Assembly: GCA_905178155.1 (NCBI GenBank)
Contig: CAJINV010000003.1
Span: 11,821,105 to 11,885,104, forward strand
Reading direction: 5' to 3'
Origin: Amoebophrya sp. A120
Lineage: Eukaryota; Sar; Dinophyceae; Syndiniales; Amoebophryaceae
DNA length: 64,000 nt
Shown: positions 21,707 through 33,060 of the stretch, piece after piece
Layout: each line of letters begins with the position of its first letter
How positions within the stretch are numbered: position 1 is the first letter of the stretch
Notes under the pieces: model-generated
Databases searched by the model: none
What the model was told of the DNA's origin: nothing
Seen by the model: only the letters and a program-made list of their open reading frames with translations
Translations under genes and position numbers: made by a program

Positions 21707-24700
21707 TCACAGCTCCGGCGGGGTGTGCAAATGGCAAGTTGGGCCGACCACGAATCCCCTCTTCGCTTCCTGGTGCATGCACCACAGCGCAGACAGGTTT
21801 CGGAACGAGTTGATCGCTACCGGAAATTCCGAGAAAGCGAGCGCAGGGAACCCGCGAGTGTTGACTCGAACGTCCGGCAGGTGTCGCAAGAACATGTGCT
21901 CCGTCATCGGCGCTTTGTTTCTGGGGTGATTCGGGTCGGTTTCAAGGGGATACGATTCGTGCGGTGCGGGCGGAGGTCTTCTAGATGCTGTTGTAGTACT
22001 CGCTGGCATCGTCGCATTTCGTGTTTCTATCGTCCCAACATCCTGATCATCCGGGTCGTGTTTGATATTGTTCTGCTGAAAAAATTCCTCCGCTTCACTC
22101 CCTTCCGAAGATTTTATTGCTTCCGGTCGATGTTCTCCTCCTCGTCGTCCTTCAAGTAAATTCAGCGCACTGCAGTGCAAGTGGTGGTGCAGCCGCCCCT
22201 TGACGTAGTGCCAATTGTGCCGTTGCAGCAGCGTCTCCCGCTCTGCGTTACTCAACCACCCAAACGACAGCCGCCACACTTTGTCCACGCCGGAGGGCTC
22301 GCGCTTCAGCGCCCGCGCCCCTTCCAGGAAGGTTTTCACGGGGTGGAGCGCCAACCGCGTCTCGTACAGGAAGGGCCGGTTGGAAATGACAAATTTGTCG
22401 CGCCCGAACTTGTCCACCACGTTTGTCTTGTCGGGCCGGATTTTCAGCTCGCCCAGGCAGGCGCCCAGCAACCGGTCATCCTGGTGTCCCGCGAAAAACG
22501 CCTTGCACAGGTCGTTGCTCCCCGGCTGCAACCCGTTCTGGTCCGCCGGAAACCGGTCCTGGGCCCACCACCGCGACGTCCGCAGCTCTTTCAAGTACAG
22601 GCTCAGCCGCCTTAACACCGTGTTGGAAAAGCAGGTCGCCGGTCCCCCGTCGTTGAACGGCCGCTGCCCGTCGCGGCTGGCGTGGTACAGTGTGTGGCCC
22701 AGGAAGTGCGGCTCCCGCGCGTCCATGAACTTCACCATCTTCCGGAAATGCTGCGGAAGGAAATACGCGTCGCGGTCCAGGCGGCAGACCCAGGAATCCT
22801 GGGGAAAAAACTTCGCCAAATACGCGTACATCAGGAACATTTTCGCCTGGGTATTGTACACTTTTGCCTGCTTCTTTGCAAGAACTGGCGAGGAATTTCT
22901 AGCGTCTGGATCCGGTGGTGTGGTCCCACCGCCGGTTGACGTTTGGTCATCTCCTCGAAGATTCTCGCTTAATGCAGCTTTTCTCGCTGATGTTGTTCCG
23001 ACGTTCATCTCTTCTGCTTCACCTGCTACACCAGCCTCCCCACTTGCCGCAGCCCCCGCACTAGTTCCGCCTGCCGCTTCCGCCGCCTGCTCAACAGCCT
23101 TTTTAGTGCCCACGACCTGGTGCTTCGTTTTGGAATCGTAGTGCAGGTTGCTCTGGTCCGGCGGCAGATCACTCGGGAAAAATCGCCGCAAATCAATCAC
23201 GTCGGGCGGGAGATAGTACCTGCGCTTCCAGTGCGCGTGCTTACTGTCCCAAATGAAGTCGAAAAAACCGTCGCTTCCGTTCTTGTCGTTGTGAATCGGG
23301 TTAGTATTATTCTCAACAAACTTTCTGCTTGATACCGATGTCGCGGGTTCGCCTGTAGAAGAAGTGCCGTCTGCTTCTTCTTCGACTGCTTCCCCGTCTA
23401 TAAACGTCTTCACGGTGTAGCTGAGCGGGTCTTTGGTACTATTTTCGCTGTCCTCAACATCTCCCCTTCCATGCAAGTGCTTCCGCTGCTCCGTTTCTAA
23501 AATCTCTAGTTCCGTGAATTTTTTGTCGTAGGTCTGCCGCAGTTCGTCCAGATCTTTCCACCAGACAGTGTACTCTTCATCCGGGATCGCCACGAAAAAC
23601 AGCAACCGATCGCACCCGCCCTGGTCCCGCTTGAAACTGCCCCAGGTTTGCAAAATCTTCCGCCTGGTTTCCGCCTGGGCCGGCCAAACCAACGGGACGG
23701 CGCAGATGAGAGGAGGCGAACGCGTTTGCTGTTGATCGACGTCGTGGTCCACTAGTACTTCTTGTCGCGCCTCCTGCTGGTGCTCTCCGTCCTGTAATAA
23801 AACTGCGGCTCTTGTTCCAGTTGTTCCACCTGCGCTGTTGCGAACATCGATCTCATAAAGGCTCAACCTGTTATGCCGGGGCTCCACAACCGGGCAGACG
23901 CGCCAGTGGACAGTTCCCGCCCTTCTATCCAGCTCGAGTGCCGTGCTCCTCGCGAGGCCGCCGAAGGCAAACCGGAAATCGGACAGCAAGGTGGAGGCTG
24001 CGATGGAAGATGTTCCTCCTGCGCTGGTGTTCATTTCACCATCATCTCCAAGAGCAGGACCACCACCTGCGGCAAGAAGCAGTAACCTCTTCGCAAATTC
24101 GTTTGGTCTCTGATCGACATAGTAGGTGTCTGTATCTACGTTTGATGTGTCCTCTTGTTCTGCGGATACTTTGGTGTCCGATAATTTGGTGTCCTGCATC
24201 TTCAACGAGTTCTCGACGACGTCCTTCCCGTTATAATTCCCCAGTTCCTGCTGCACCACCTGGTCCACTACGGCGCTTTTCAAATCCCCCAACCGGATCC
24301 ACCTGCCGTACAACGGAAAGTCGTAGATGCTGTCCCGGTGCGCCATGAATTCGATGTTCGCCTCGTAATTCAGCAGAATCTCCCTCGCGGGAATCAATCG
24401 CTCATACCGACTCATTTCGTAGCACTGCACCCCCGCCGCGGCCAGTTGCTCCACCGCCGCGTCGAGCAAAATGTTGTGCAGCCGGTGGTTCTTATTCCAC
24501 AGAAAAAAGCCGGCTGCCGGCAGTAATGCAAAAATAAATACACAAGAAAATCTGTATTGCGTATCCTAAACAGCATGCTATGAGGCCGCCCATGACAGAT
24601 TTTTCAGTGTATTTATCTTTGCATTACAAATATGCCCGGCCAGCTTTTTTCTGTGGGATAGTTCTCGGCGACCACGCAGTCGGCCAGGAAGAACGCAAGA

Positions 24701-25062
24701 TCCGCCGGGCACTTCGCAGTATTTGCCGCATCAATCATCTGCATCGGGTACATTGCGGACAAGCCCAGGGGGTCCATCTCGATGTAGCGGTCGCAGAGTA
24801 GGGGGGCCTCCGGGTCGACCGAGGTGTCGGGTGGGTCGGGGGGAAATTTCTTGTCGTTGTAGGGCGGGGGTGTGGTCCGGTGCTCCAAGACCCACGCGAG
24901 GTCGCAGGCGCAGGCGGATGTTGAAGTAGGGGGAAGTTCTTGTAGATCTGCATCTGCGGCTTCTACTGAGAGAGTTCTTTCACGCGGCAAGAGAAATAAA
25001 ATCTCTGCTAGAAGACGACAAACCAGAGCAGCAGTTCGCATTTGCGGCATTCTTGCGGACAT
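21707..25062 (-). CDS. GT31-type glycosyltransferase (C1GalT-like), secretory pathway
   Basis: The first exon (about 24661-25062) encodes a signal or anchor sequence (MRTAALVCRLLAEILFLLP). Removing the introner at 24493-24660 plus one GTTCT copy joins VVAEN to HRLHNILLDAAVEQ in frame with the 920-codon second exon. That exon contains landmarks of the GT31 family, which moves galactose or GlcNAc from UDP-sugars in the ER/Golgi: ETRRKILQTWG (the R-x-x-I-x-x-T-W-G motif), CRLDRDAYF at the DxD position, NDGGPATCFSNTVLRRL (the GG-x-A-x-x-x-S-x-x-x-L-R-R loop) and QDDRLLGACLGE (the E/D-D-x-x-x-G-x-C motif). It most resembles core-1 beta-1,3-galactosyltransferases but is far longer, with an N-terminal domain of about 260 residues and a 190-residue insert. 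It has DRD instead of DDD. Donor and acceptor are not predictable. Confidence 0.75.
24493..24660. mobile_element. Introner, family C, compact (168 bp)
   Basis: Ends TATTCCACAGAAAAAAGCCG and CAGCTTTTTTCTGTGGGATA are inverted repeats. A second inverted pair lies inside (AATGCAAAAATAAATACACA and TGTATTTATCTTTGCATTAC), so the unit can fold almost end to end. TSD GTTCT. It splits the glycosyltransferase just after its first exon; precise removal restores the frame. Confidence 0.88.
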
Positions 25063-25362
25063 CTTTTTTTCTACTTTCCGCGCACGGCGGCGAGGAAATG
25101 GACGACCCTCACACCACCTTCCGGCCGTGCTTCATTCATCTGTAGTGAATGCCGGGTCTTTGTTCTTACGTGCTGCTCCTTGCTTCTTTCTATCACTTGT
25201 TGTTCGCTTGCAGCGAAATAAACTTCTTCACACGCAGAAACAAACATGTGAGCTGACGCGAGGAAGGAACGAACATGCGTGAAGCGAACACCTTTATCAG
25301 TTCGCCAAGGAAAGACGCAACTACTCGAGGAGCCCTCCATGGTACAAGCGAGCAGCACCACG
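25063..25362. other. Intergenic spacer
   Basis: 300 bp between the antiporter stop and the glycosyltransferase start. No feature seen. Confidence 0.5.
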
Positions 25363-28300
25363 CTAGTTTGGCTCGGGCGGGCTACGGCTGGCACTCGGCT
25401 CCTTCGTTTTATTCGTGTTGCCCATCGGTGCTGCAATAGTTGCCGCGGTGGGTTGTACTGCTACCGGTGTCACCGTGTGTCTTCCGTCGTCTGTATGCGT
25501 TGTGATAACACTGGCACCGCTAAAAACTACCCCACCGTTGCCCGCGTGATTAGTTCGATGGTCCCTGCTACTGCCATTGCTCCTCTTCTCTTGCATTTTC
25601 TTAAACCCGTAGACCGCGAAAATCGGGCCGATTACCTGGTTCACGCACACCACCGCGATCACCACATCGCAAACCTCCTGGCCCCAGTTCGGAAAAATCG
25701 CGACCGTTTCCAGTGCCAGACCCAGACTGACCCCTGCCTGCGAAAGCATGGTGAACCCGAGGTACTGGCGCAGTTTTGGATCAGAGTTGTTATTTCGCAC
25801 GTTGTTCCCTGCTGCAGCTGGACCTGCTTGACCCCCGTTATTCAAAAACGCTCCTGCTTCATTCAAATTGCTGTAGCCGTTGGTTGTGCCACTATTGCCG
25901 TAAAAAAACGTCGCCTCCGAGACCGCCACACCTAAGTTGCAGGCAACTAAAATCGCCACAGTTCGCAAGGCGAAGACGACCAGCGCCGTGTCCAGCAGGG
26001 AGGCCATCACCAGCAGTCGCAAGCTTGCTCCGGTAACCGTGAAAAAAGGCAGAAACACGTGCGGGGTGAAGGTGGTGATCACTTCGGCAACCTCCGCGCG
26101 GATCTCCGGGTCGTGGCCGACCACGCAGGCGAGTATCGAGCAGATCAGCAGGGGCTCCAGCCGCAAAACCCCCTCCGTCGCTGCGCTACCGCGGTCGCAA
26201 ATCTCAAACACCGCCACAACGAACAGGAAAAAGGATGACGCGCGGGGGTACAGCCAGCGGTTTTGGGAAGCCTGCTGCCCGGCCGTCTCGCTGTTAGTCA
26301 GGCTGTCACGGCGGAAGGTGGCGCGCAGATTACCGATCTGCGCGGTGTCGTCGTTGAAAGCAGTGGTAGGGTCGGCCATCTGATACAGTGTTACGAAGAT
26401 TTTTTGGTCATAGCAAAATCGATTTTATCCTGATCATGCTGTACAGACAATGATACTTGCGCGAACATCAAATGCATGATGCAAACACACAACGTTTAGG
26501 AAAAAATCTTGCCAAAATTTCATACCAGACTCCCCTCCCGACTGGTCGGCGCTTGCGGTTGCTGGGACAAAAAAGCGCCGAGATTTGCCTCCAATCGCGC
26601 TCTCTCCTCTTCGGTAAAATGCTGGGACAGGGCTGTCAGCCTCGCCCGGTCGTATTCCCCTGCTGGTTCGCCTGCTCCCGTGGTGTCGCTCCCCGGCGCC
26701 TCTTGCCGCTGCAATTTGCCCGCAATTCGCTTGTACAGGAGCTCGTCGTGGTCCTCGCGAAAGTCGAGCTGCGTTATCGGCGGAAAGATGGTCAAATTTG
26801 TCGCATCGAAGTCCTCCTCTTCCTGTCCCTCTTCCTCGCTCGAGGCTATCGCGAGCAACGCGCGGTCTTGCTCCTTCCGCTCCCTGGTTGGTCGGCTGCT
26901 TTCGGGGTGGTTCGTTTCGGACTCTCCGTTTCTTGTGCCTTTTTCATCTCCTTTCTGCACAAGAGCCCCAGCACCAGTTGATGTAGTTGTTCCTTTTACC
27001 TTGCTGCTCCGCCGCGCCTTACTTACGGTTTTTCGCAGCTCTGATCCAGACGAGGTCGTTCGAAACAACAGCACCCGGTACATTTTGCGAAACAAAAACC
27101 CGAATACAACGCCGATGAGAACCGAGCCGCCAATGGTGATGGTCAAATCGCGGCACAAATGCAGCGACGCTTGCCCGAAATCTTTCGTCGTCCACTTGTG
27201 CGGCTTCGGCAGTCGAAAATTCTTCACCGGTTTAGGCGGCGGGGCGCGGGTGTTGTGGAAAGGAAGGAGGTTGGAGAAAAACGACATCTCTACTCCTGTG
27301 CCGGATTCGGAAGGGCCGGCCGCGGTTCGAGTTGGTTGCTCAACTTGAAGAACCTTCCCGGAGCCAGCGGCCTCTTGCTGCAGCGATAGCAAGCTCATAG
27401 AACTTGATGTCGATGCGTCGCCGCTTTCGCCTCCCGAACTGCTCTTCCCCGAATGCTTCTCCGATCGACGTAGCTTTGCGTCTTTCTGTTCCTTCGATTT
27501 CACTTGCTTTTCCGTAGTGCCGCTGTTGCTCTGCTCGATGATGGGCGTCTGCTTCTTTTTCCTTCCTGATTTAGAAGAAGCTGTTGAATCTCCACGACCT
27601 GGCGCTTCCGTACTACTCGCTGTAGTTTCCTCCTCTACTTCTTCCTGCACCTCTTCCGGTGGGGGCGACGCCACCTCGGCCACCTCGACGTCTTTGTGTT
27701 TGTTCGCACTGGAGCTGCTGCCCGCCGAGGAGGATCCAGCTTCTTTCTCACCCGACTCTCCTCCGCTGCCACTTCCACTCGCGCCGTCTTCGCGCCCATT
27801 CGCTAAACTCACCTCGTGGGCCATCGCGACGCGGATGATACTGCACACCATGGAGAACACGAACAAGACCGCTAAATCCGAAGCGATGGCCGTGACCAGC
27901 ACGATCCGCAGTCTCTCCCGCTCGAACTCCAGCGGGTCGAACAGTTTCAGCTGGTTGCAGATCGCGAACAAAGTGGTCGGACTCCTCGCCACCATAATCG
28001 CCCCCATCAGCATGCACGCGAGCATCCCGGGCGGCTTGGTGCTGTCGTAGGGGGAGTAGGGGAACAGGTGCAACAGCCACCCGCCGAGTCCGACGATCAG
28101 GACCGTGAAAATGGTCATGGAAAAGACCAACACTAAGACCGTTTTCCCGACCTTCCCCTGCATTTTCGGCAGATACACCTCGAGACCAGCAGTAATGGCG
28201 ATGAAACTTAAACAAATCCGGTTCAAATCCCGCTGGATCAAGTACACTGCAAACCGGGACAGCAAATTGGTTCCGAACGGGCCCAGGACGATGCCCATTA

Positions 28301-29285
28301 AGAGGAAGCCCGTGATCTCGGGCAGGAGTCCGTAGGTCGCCGGGTTGATGTACTGCCCCAAAACGAAGCTGCTCGACGAAGCGACGATAAACGCGAGGAT
28401 GACGTCGCGGTAGTCGCCTAACGCTGTGAAGTGTCCGGTGCAAAAGGATCCTCGCGCTCGTTTCTTTTTTACCAGTCGCTCAATACAGCAAAGCAAATTC
28501 CTTCCCTTCTACTGCTTTTTTGAACATGGCAAGTCATTTCATTTTGGTTCTTCTTCAGCTTGCAAACATACCTTTTGTGTCGTGTATGCAATTGATCCTC
28601 GAGTACGATTGAGATTGTTTTGCACTTTTCATACGAACGTCTCCCCAGCGGTGATGGTCACGTCTTCCACCCAGAAGCAGCTGTCTTCCAAAAAGATCTG
28701 CAAGTCGTAGGTGCCCCGAAATACGTCGACGGGAATGGGTTCGGACCGCGTGAATTCCAACGCGAAGGGCTCGAAGAAGTCGAGGGAGCAGTCTTTGGGC
28801 TGGCTCGTAGACGATCCTTCTGACCCCATACCGGATGAAGTAGGTGCTGCGAGTAGTGAAGATCCTTGTTCGGAGTCTCCAGCTGCTGCTCCTTGTGACC
28901 CACTAGAGGTGCTTCCATAAGTAGAAGTCTCTCGTCCACCCGCATCTCCTTCTGCGGTCGTTGTCAACAAATCGCACAGCGAGCCCGTGAAGTCGTACAC
29001 ACTCATGCAGTCTTGGTAGCGGCGGCAGAAGAAGACGTGGACGTGGAACTTGCCGAGTTTGTCGATGCGCTCGTTGGAAATGCCGAAAAGCTTGATCCGC
29101 AAATCCTGGGCGGTCTGAATCGTGCTCGGCTCGTGCTCCACGCGTACCAACCGGAGCTTCGGCGCGTACAACGCGCCCGTGGTGTGGCACGGGGTCACGT
29201 GCATCGCCGGGAGCAGCATAGGGAACAGGCATAGCACCAGGACGTGGCGGAGGGGCGGCGGACGGGAAGTTGGGGAGGTGCGCAT
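25363..29285 (-). CDS. CPA2-type monovalent cation/proton antiporter with lumenal N-terminal domain
   Basis: Three exons. The first (about 28632-29285) starts MRTSPTSRPPPLRHVLVLCL, a signal peptide, and encodes a Cys-containing domain of about 210 residues. The second (about 26526-28440) carries the antiporter core: GLLPEITGFLLMGIVLGPFG, FIAITAGLEVYLPKMQ, GAIMVARSPTTLFAIC and TAIASDLAVLFVFSMV, matching TM2-TM6 of the Na+/H+ exchanger fold, with the conserved Asp in SDLAVL. A Ser/Glu/Lys-rich insert of roughly 280 residues follows. The third (25363-26379) adds the last membrane segments (LLICSILACVVGHDPEI, FFTVTGASLRLLVMA, GFTMLSQAGVSLGLALE). The last intron is canonical (GTATGA at 26525 to ATCAG at 26380). 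The first junction fits a 4-nt duplication (CGTT), giving GETLGDYRDV. Whether the first exon belongs to this gene is likely but unproven. Confidence 0.7.
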
Positions 29286-29589
29286 TTTGATCTTGTGTTG
29301 GGGTTGGGTTCTTGGTGAAATAACTGGCATCACGATAAACCGAGCCAGTAGTCAGCACTAGCCATTTCGGCAACACTCGAACAGGAGAAGCTCCCTCAGA
29401 CTCGCACCGAGGAAGATTATCACGCCTTCGCTCGTGTGATGTTTCATTCCGCGCACAGAATACTGAGCTCTCTGTCTTTTGTGCTCTGATTCCCCCCTCC
29501 CGGAACTCTCTCTTGGCAGCCTGGTTGTGGTTGCACACAAGCACACCAGTTTTTTTTTACACGGAATCGCGATGCAATGTGTGCGTGTG

Positions 29590-30680
29590 CGCGGTGCTAC
29601 ATCTTCGAGCCAAGCAGGATATTGGAAAGCGCGCTGTGCCGCGCAAAAAGACTGCGCAACCAGCTCCGCAGGAGCCGCAGTGTGCCGCGCGCCCACGCGC
29701 CAAAAATGACCCGGACCGCCCGAAAAGTGACCAGGGTCGAGCGAGACCAAAACGCCCCCGCCCGGCGCGCAACCGGCCCGGCGGTCGGTTCTGCCTTTAA
29801 AGGCCCCGGCGGGTACTTACTGCGGCCCGGCACTTTCTGTGGGTGCGCCGCGCTCCGCGAAGCTCGGGGCCGGCGCGAAGCGCTTCGGCGGCCCTAGGAC
29901 TTCCCGGGCCCTGGGAAAAGCCACCGGGCGCCCGCCAGCAGCCAAAGGGCGGCGCGCCTCTTACTGTGCGTGGCGCGGCTGCGGCAATGCGGCGGGGAGG
30001 GGGTCTGACCCTTCTCCTCCGTCGGTTTCTCCGCGCTCTGACTGCTTGCGCAGTTGCGGACTGCGTCTCCGAAATCGACGCGCCGCGCAGGACGCTCTGC
30101 AAGAAAGGCCGAAGCGCCTAAGGTCTCGGAGCGGCGCCGCGCCACAATCATCGCTGCCCGGTCGCGCCCGGGGCGGCCGCGAGGTGCGCTGCGCCCCCTT
30201 TGCGGAGAGACAGGAAAGCGCGAGCACGCGTGAGGGCGTGCTCGCCCACACAGCGAGCAGAAGCTCAGCGGGCCTTCCGATGCCTGCGTGCGCGCGGTGC
30301 GCGGGCTTCATAGGGCGCCACCTTGGGAAAGGCTTCCAGGGGAATGGGCAGAAAGGGCGCCGGGCAATTCGCCGGGCCGCGAAATTCAAAGAGGGCGCAG
30401 GGCCGCAGGCCGTCGCGCTGTGGCGGGGTTGCCGGTTACGGAAATTGCAATCACAATTGGTAAAAAAGCTGCGGGCTGCAAAGCGATGCGCTTGCTTGTC
30501 GCCCGCGCCGCTTCCCGGGTGCGCCCGTCGGCGGCCCGATCATCCTTTTCTTCTGCGAAGCGTGCCGCAACCGTTGCCCCCGGCAACCCCCAGAAACAGA
30601 ACAAGCCTGCGCGCAGCAGTTTCGAAAAGCGACGCGCCGCACCTCGAGCGCCGCGCTTGGTTGCCATCTTGATACCGTTG
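29590..30680. other. GC-rich intergenic island
   Basis: Sharply GC-rich compared with both flanks. Long overlapping ORFs occur on both strands (up to 277 codons), but their Arg/Ala/Gly/Pro composition is what GC-rich non-coding DNA gives, and none shows a domain. No rRNA core sequence is recognised. Probably non-coding or a decayed repeat. Confidence 0.5.
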
Positions 30681-31276
30681 ACGCCTAAGTACTTGCGCTT
30701 GTAAACAAGGCGAGTGCAGCTGTTCCTGATCCTGTTGTCACGGTGCTCATTAAATAAACGTAGCAACAACGCTTCACGAAAAAACGCACTCCTCTACTCC
30801 GCACCGAACCAGATGACTGCAACAACATGCGGAATGATTTCGCACACGCCACCAGGTTGCTACGACCACTGTCAAACACCGCTCTGCTTGTATCCGCCTT
30901 GGGAAACATACATGTACCGCCTCACGTCGGAATTCTCAGACTGCCCGCTCCGCGATTGCACCTCTTGAAGTAGAAGTCTCCTCAATCACACCTCTCTTCG
31001 TCGTTGCGTACCACTACGCAGCTGAAGCATTGATCGGAGTCTCCGAACACATAGACCACCCGCGAAGAGCCAGCGTCCACTTTGCACAGCCGTGCTAACT
31101 AACTAAAGCATCTTTTATTCAAGATTGCTTTTTTAAGGCGTATTCATTGCCACGCAGAAAAACAACTTCCACTATTTATTTGTTGCGTGTGCTGCGGCTT
31201 CATTTCGTCCTTCCGTCATTGAGCAACCGGCGCACATCAACAAAATGAGTTCCGACAGCCATTCTCCCCTGCCCCG
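30681..31276. other. Intergenic region
   Basis: Ordinary-composition spacer downstream of the multi-pass membrane protein gene. No gene or repeat seen. Confidence 0.4.
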
Positions 31277-33060
31277 TCACACCGTTTCACCCAGCCTCTG
31301 CCCGGCGCCTGCGAAGGGTTGAAACTGCGTCCCGCCAGCCCCCGGAAGCATCGGCTGTTGCGCCGGAACGTTGTTGCCTGTTTGCGACGGTGCACCTCCG
31401 GATCCACCTCCCACGCCTGACGAAGCAGCGGCTGCGCCACTTGGTCCGCTAGTCGGCGGCCCGCCGTCTAGTCTCTGGCCCGTCCCTCCAAAGAGGCCGG
31501 ACACGCCGGTGAGCTGCCCGGGAACTGGCTGGTACGGCGTTTGGCCACTTGGCTGCACAATGCCGACTATGCATTGCAAACACGTCTGGGTCTCGAGGAA
31601 TGTCATGCCGACGCTTCGCTATCTGTCTTGCACGACCAGCACGAAGTCCTCACATTTCGCGTGGCGAAATGGCATAGTTCTCTCATGCGTAGCAGTAGCC
31701 AGAAAGATGTCTTCTTGAAACTGGACATACTCATGCGTGCATCACAGAAAACCATCGGAGAAATGGAAAAGCTGTTTCACGAACCAGCAACACACTCTTC
31801 CGGACCCAATCATTTTTCAAGTTCATCTTCATACCGTTCTGGACGTAGGCGCCCGGTCGGCTTTGCGGTGACACCGGCATGTCCAGCACGTTGGGGAATT
31901 GGGGCTGCATCGCGATGTGCAGTTTAATCACCTGCCAGCCGTGGTAGCACGCGAACACCTGCACCAGTCCCGCAACAAGAATGATAATCGGTTCGAAGCA
32001 GAGGATGGAAAAGGTGCAAGGTACGAGCGACCCGAGCTTGCTGATCAGACTGAACGTCAGCGCGAGGTCGCAGAAACCGCTGCGGTATGGAATGCAAACA
32101 ACTACTCAAGGTCAGGAAAGCTGTCTCGCGAAGTTTCAATCACTTGCAGAGAATTCTACTTGATCCGCAAGTTTTGAAGCACCGACGGAGAATTTTAGCA
32201 CGGTACAGCTTTTTATTGCAAAGACCGCTTCATCACAAATGATCGTGTCCGTAGTACATGAACGCTCAAGTTGTACCAGGAAAGATTCATTGGGCCCTAG
32301 TGTGAGACGGCTATTTTCGAACTTTTTACCCTTTTGCAAACCGGGATGTAGACACCGCTTCCTTCCAGACGAGCTAAGCGCACACGACCACGAGTCATGT
32401 TTGCATGGTTGCATACGAATCCCCAAATGATACAGCACCAGGGCAGGCAACGCATACCGCCGCCGTAGAAAAACTGAAGGCAGCCGTCCTTGAAAAGTGT
32501 GTTCCAGCAGCCAATGAAAGTCTCGTCATCTTTCAAGAGGAATACACCTGGGTGAGACAAATTTTTTCCAAGTTATTACATGTATCGCATGCCTCCGACG
32601 GATATGAAAGCAAAAGTGCGTCAGCGACAAGTGGGGTGTGTCTAAGTTTGGCACTTACCTGCAACGGAGCTGAGCAGCAGATTGAGAAAGCCCGCGACAT
32701 CGGCGGACAGGATTCGTAGTACCGCGAGAACCCACATGAGCAACTATCGAAGCGCAACGTGGAGTCAAGTCACGTAAAGACCCTGTGAATCTTCGTGCAC
32801 GGAGCTCATGAGCGAAAACTGGCGCTGCAAAGTTAGTACATACTCCTCCTGCATCGCATGAAGTGACTTGACTCAAGATTTTGCTTCGATAGTAGGACGA
32901 GGTACTTCAGATACTTGAAGCGCTCAACCACCTCCGGTGTCATGGGCCCATCCGGTAGCCCCCCGCCGAGAGACAGCGGAACGACCATTATTCCGCACGC
33001 CCGGCCGTGGTGCTGCGTATGAGCCACTCCGCACTCTATTGTGCTGAGAAATACGATCAC
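31277..33060 (-). CDS. Small multi-pass membrane protein with Pro/Gly/Gln-rich tail
   Basis: Five exons read from 33060 leftwards. Exon 1 has MTPEVVERFKYLKYLVLL. After a 149-bp introner, exon 2 (about 32649-32743) has LLMWVLAVLRILSADVAGFL. A canonical intron (GTAAGT to CACCCAG, 32554-32648) leads to exon 3 with GVFLLKDDETFIGCWN and CLPWCCIIWGF. Exon 4 (about 31827-32093) has ALTFSLISKLG and LCFEPIIILVAGLVQVFACY. After the introner at 31569-31826, exon 5 encodes a tail rich in Gly, Pro, Gln and Ser ending GAGQRLGETV. About four hydrophobic segments are predicted. No family was named with confidence; such a tail after a tetraspan core is seen in vesicle-traffic membrane proteins, but that is inference. 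Confidence 0.6.
31569..31826. mobile_element. Introner, family A, diverged
   Basis: Left end ATGCATTGCAAACACGTCTG with GGTCTCGAGG, right end CGGACCCAATCATTTTTCAA. Internal GTCATGC present. Right boundary approximate and no clear TSD, so probably an older copy. It separates the last two exons of the membrane protein gene. Confidence 0.7.
32744..32892. mobile_element. Compact introner (149 bp), CTATCGAAGC type
   Basis: Inverted ends CTATCGAAGC...GGAGTCAAGTCACGT and AAGTGACTTGACTC...GCTTCGATAG, about 30 bp with few mismatches. It lies between two membrane-segment exons; removal allows VLLLMWVLAVL in frame. Confidence 0.72.

Noticed and set aside
22215-23141. 308-codon plus-strand ORF opposite the glycosyltransferase
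   Set aside because: The opposite strand carries recognisable GT31 motifs in the same interval.
29839-30672. 277-codon ORF in the GC-rich island
   Set aside because: Arg/Ala/Gly-rich, with equally long ORFs on the other strand and no motif; typical of GC-rich non-coding DNA.
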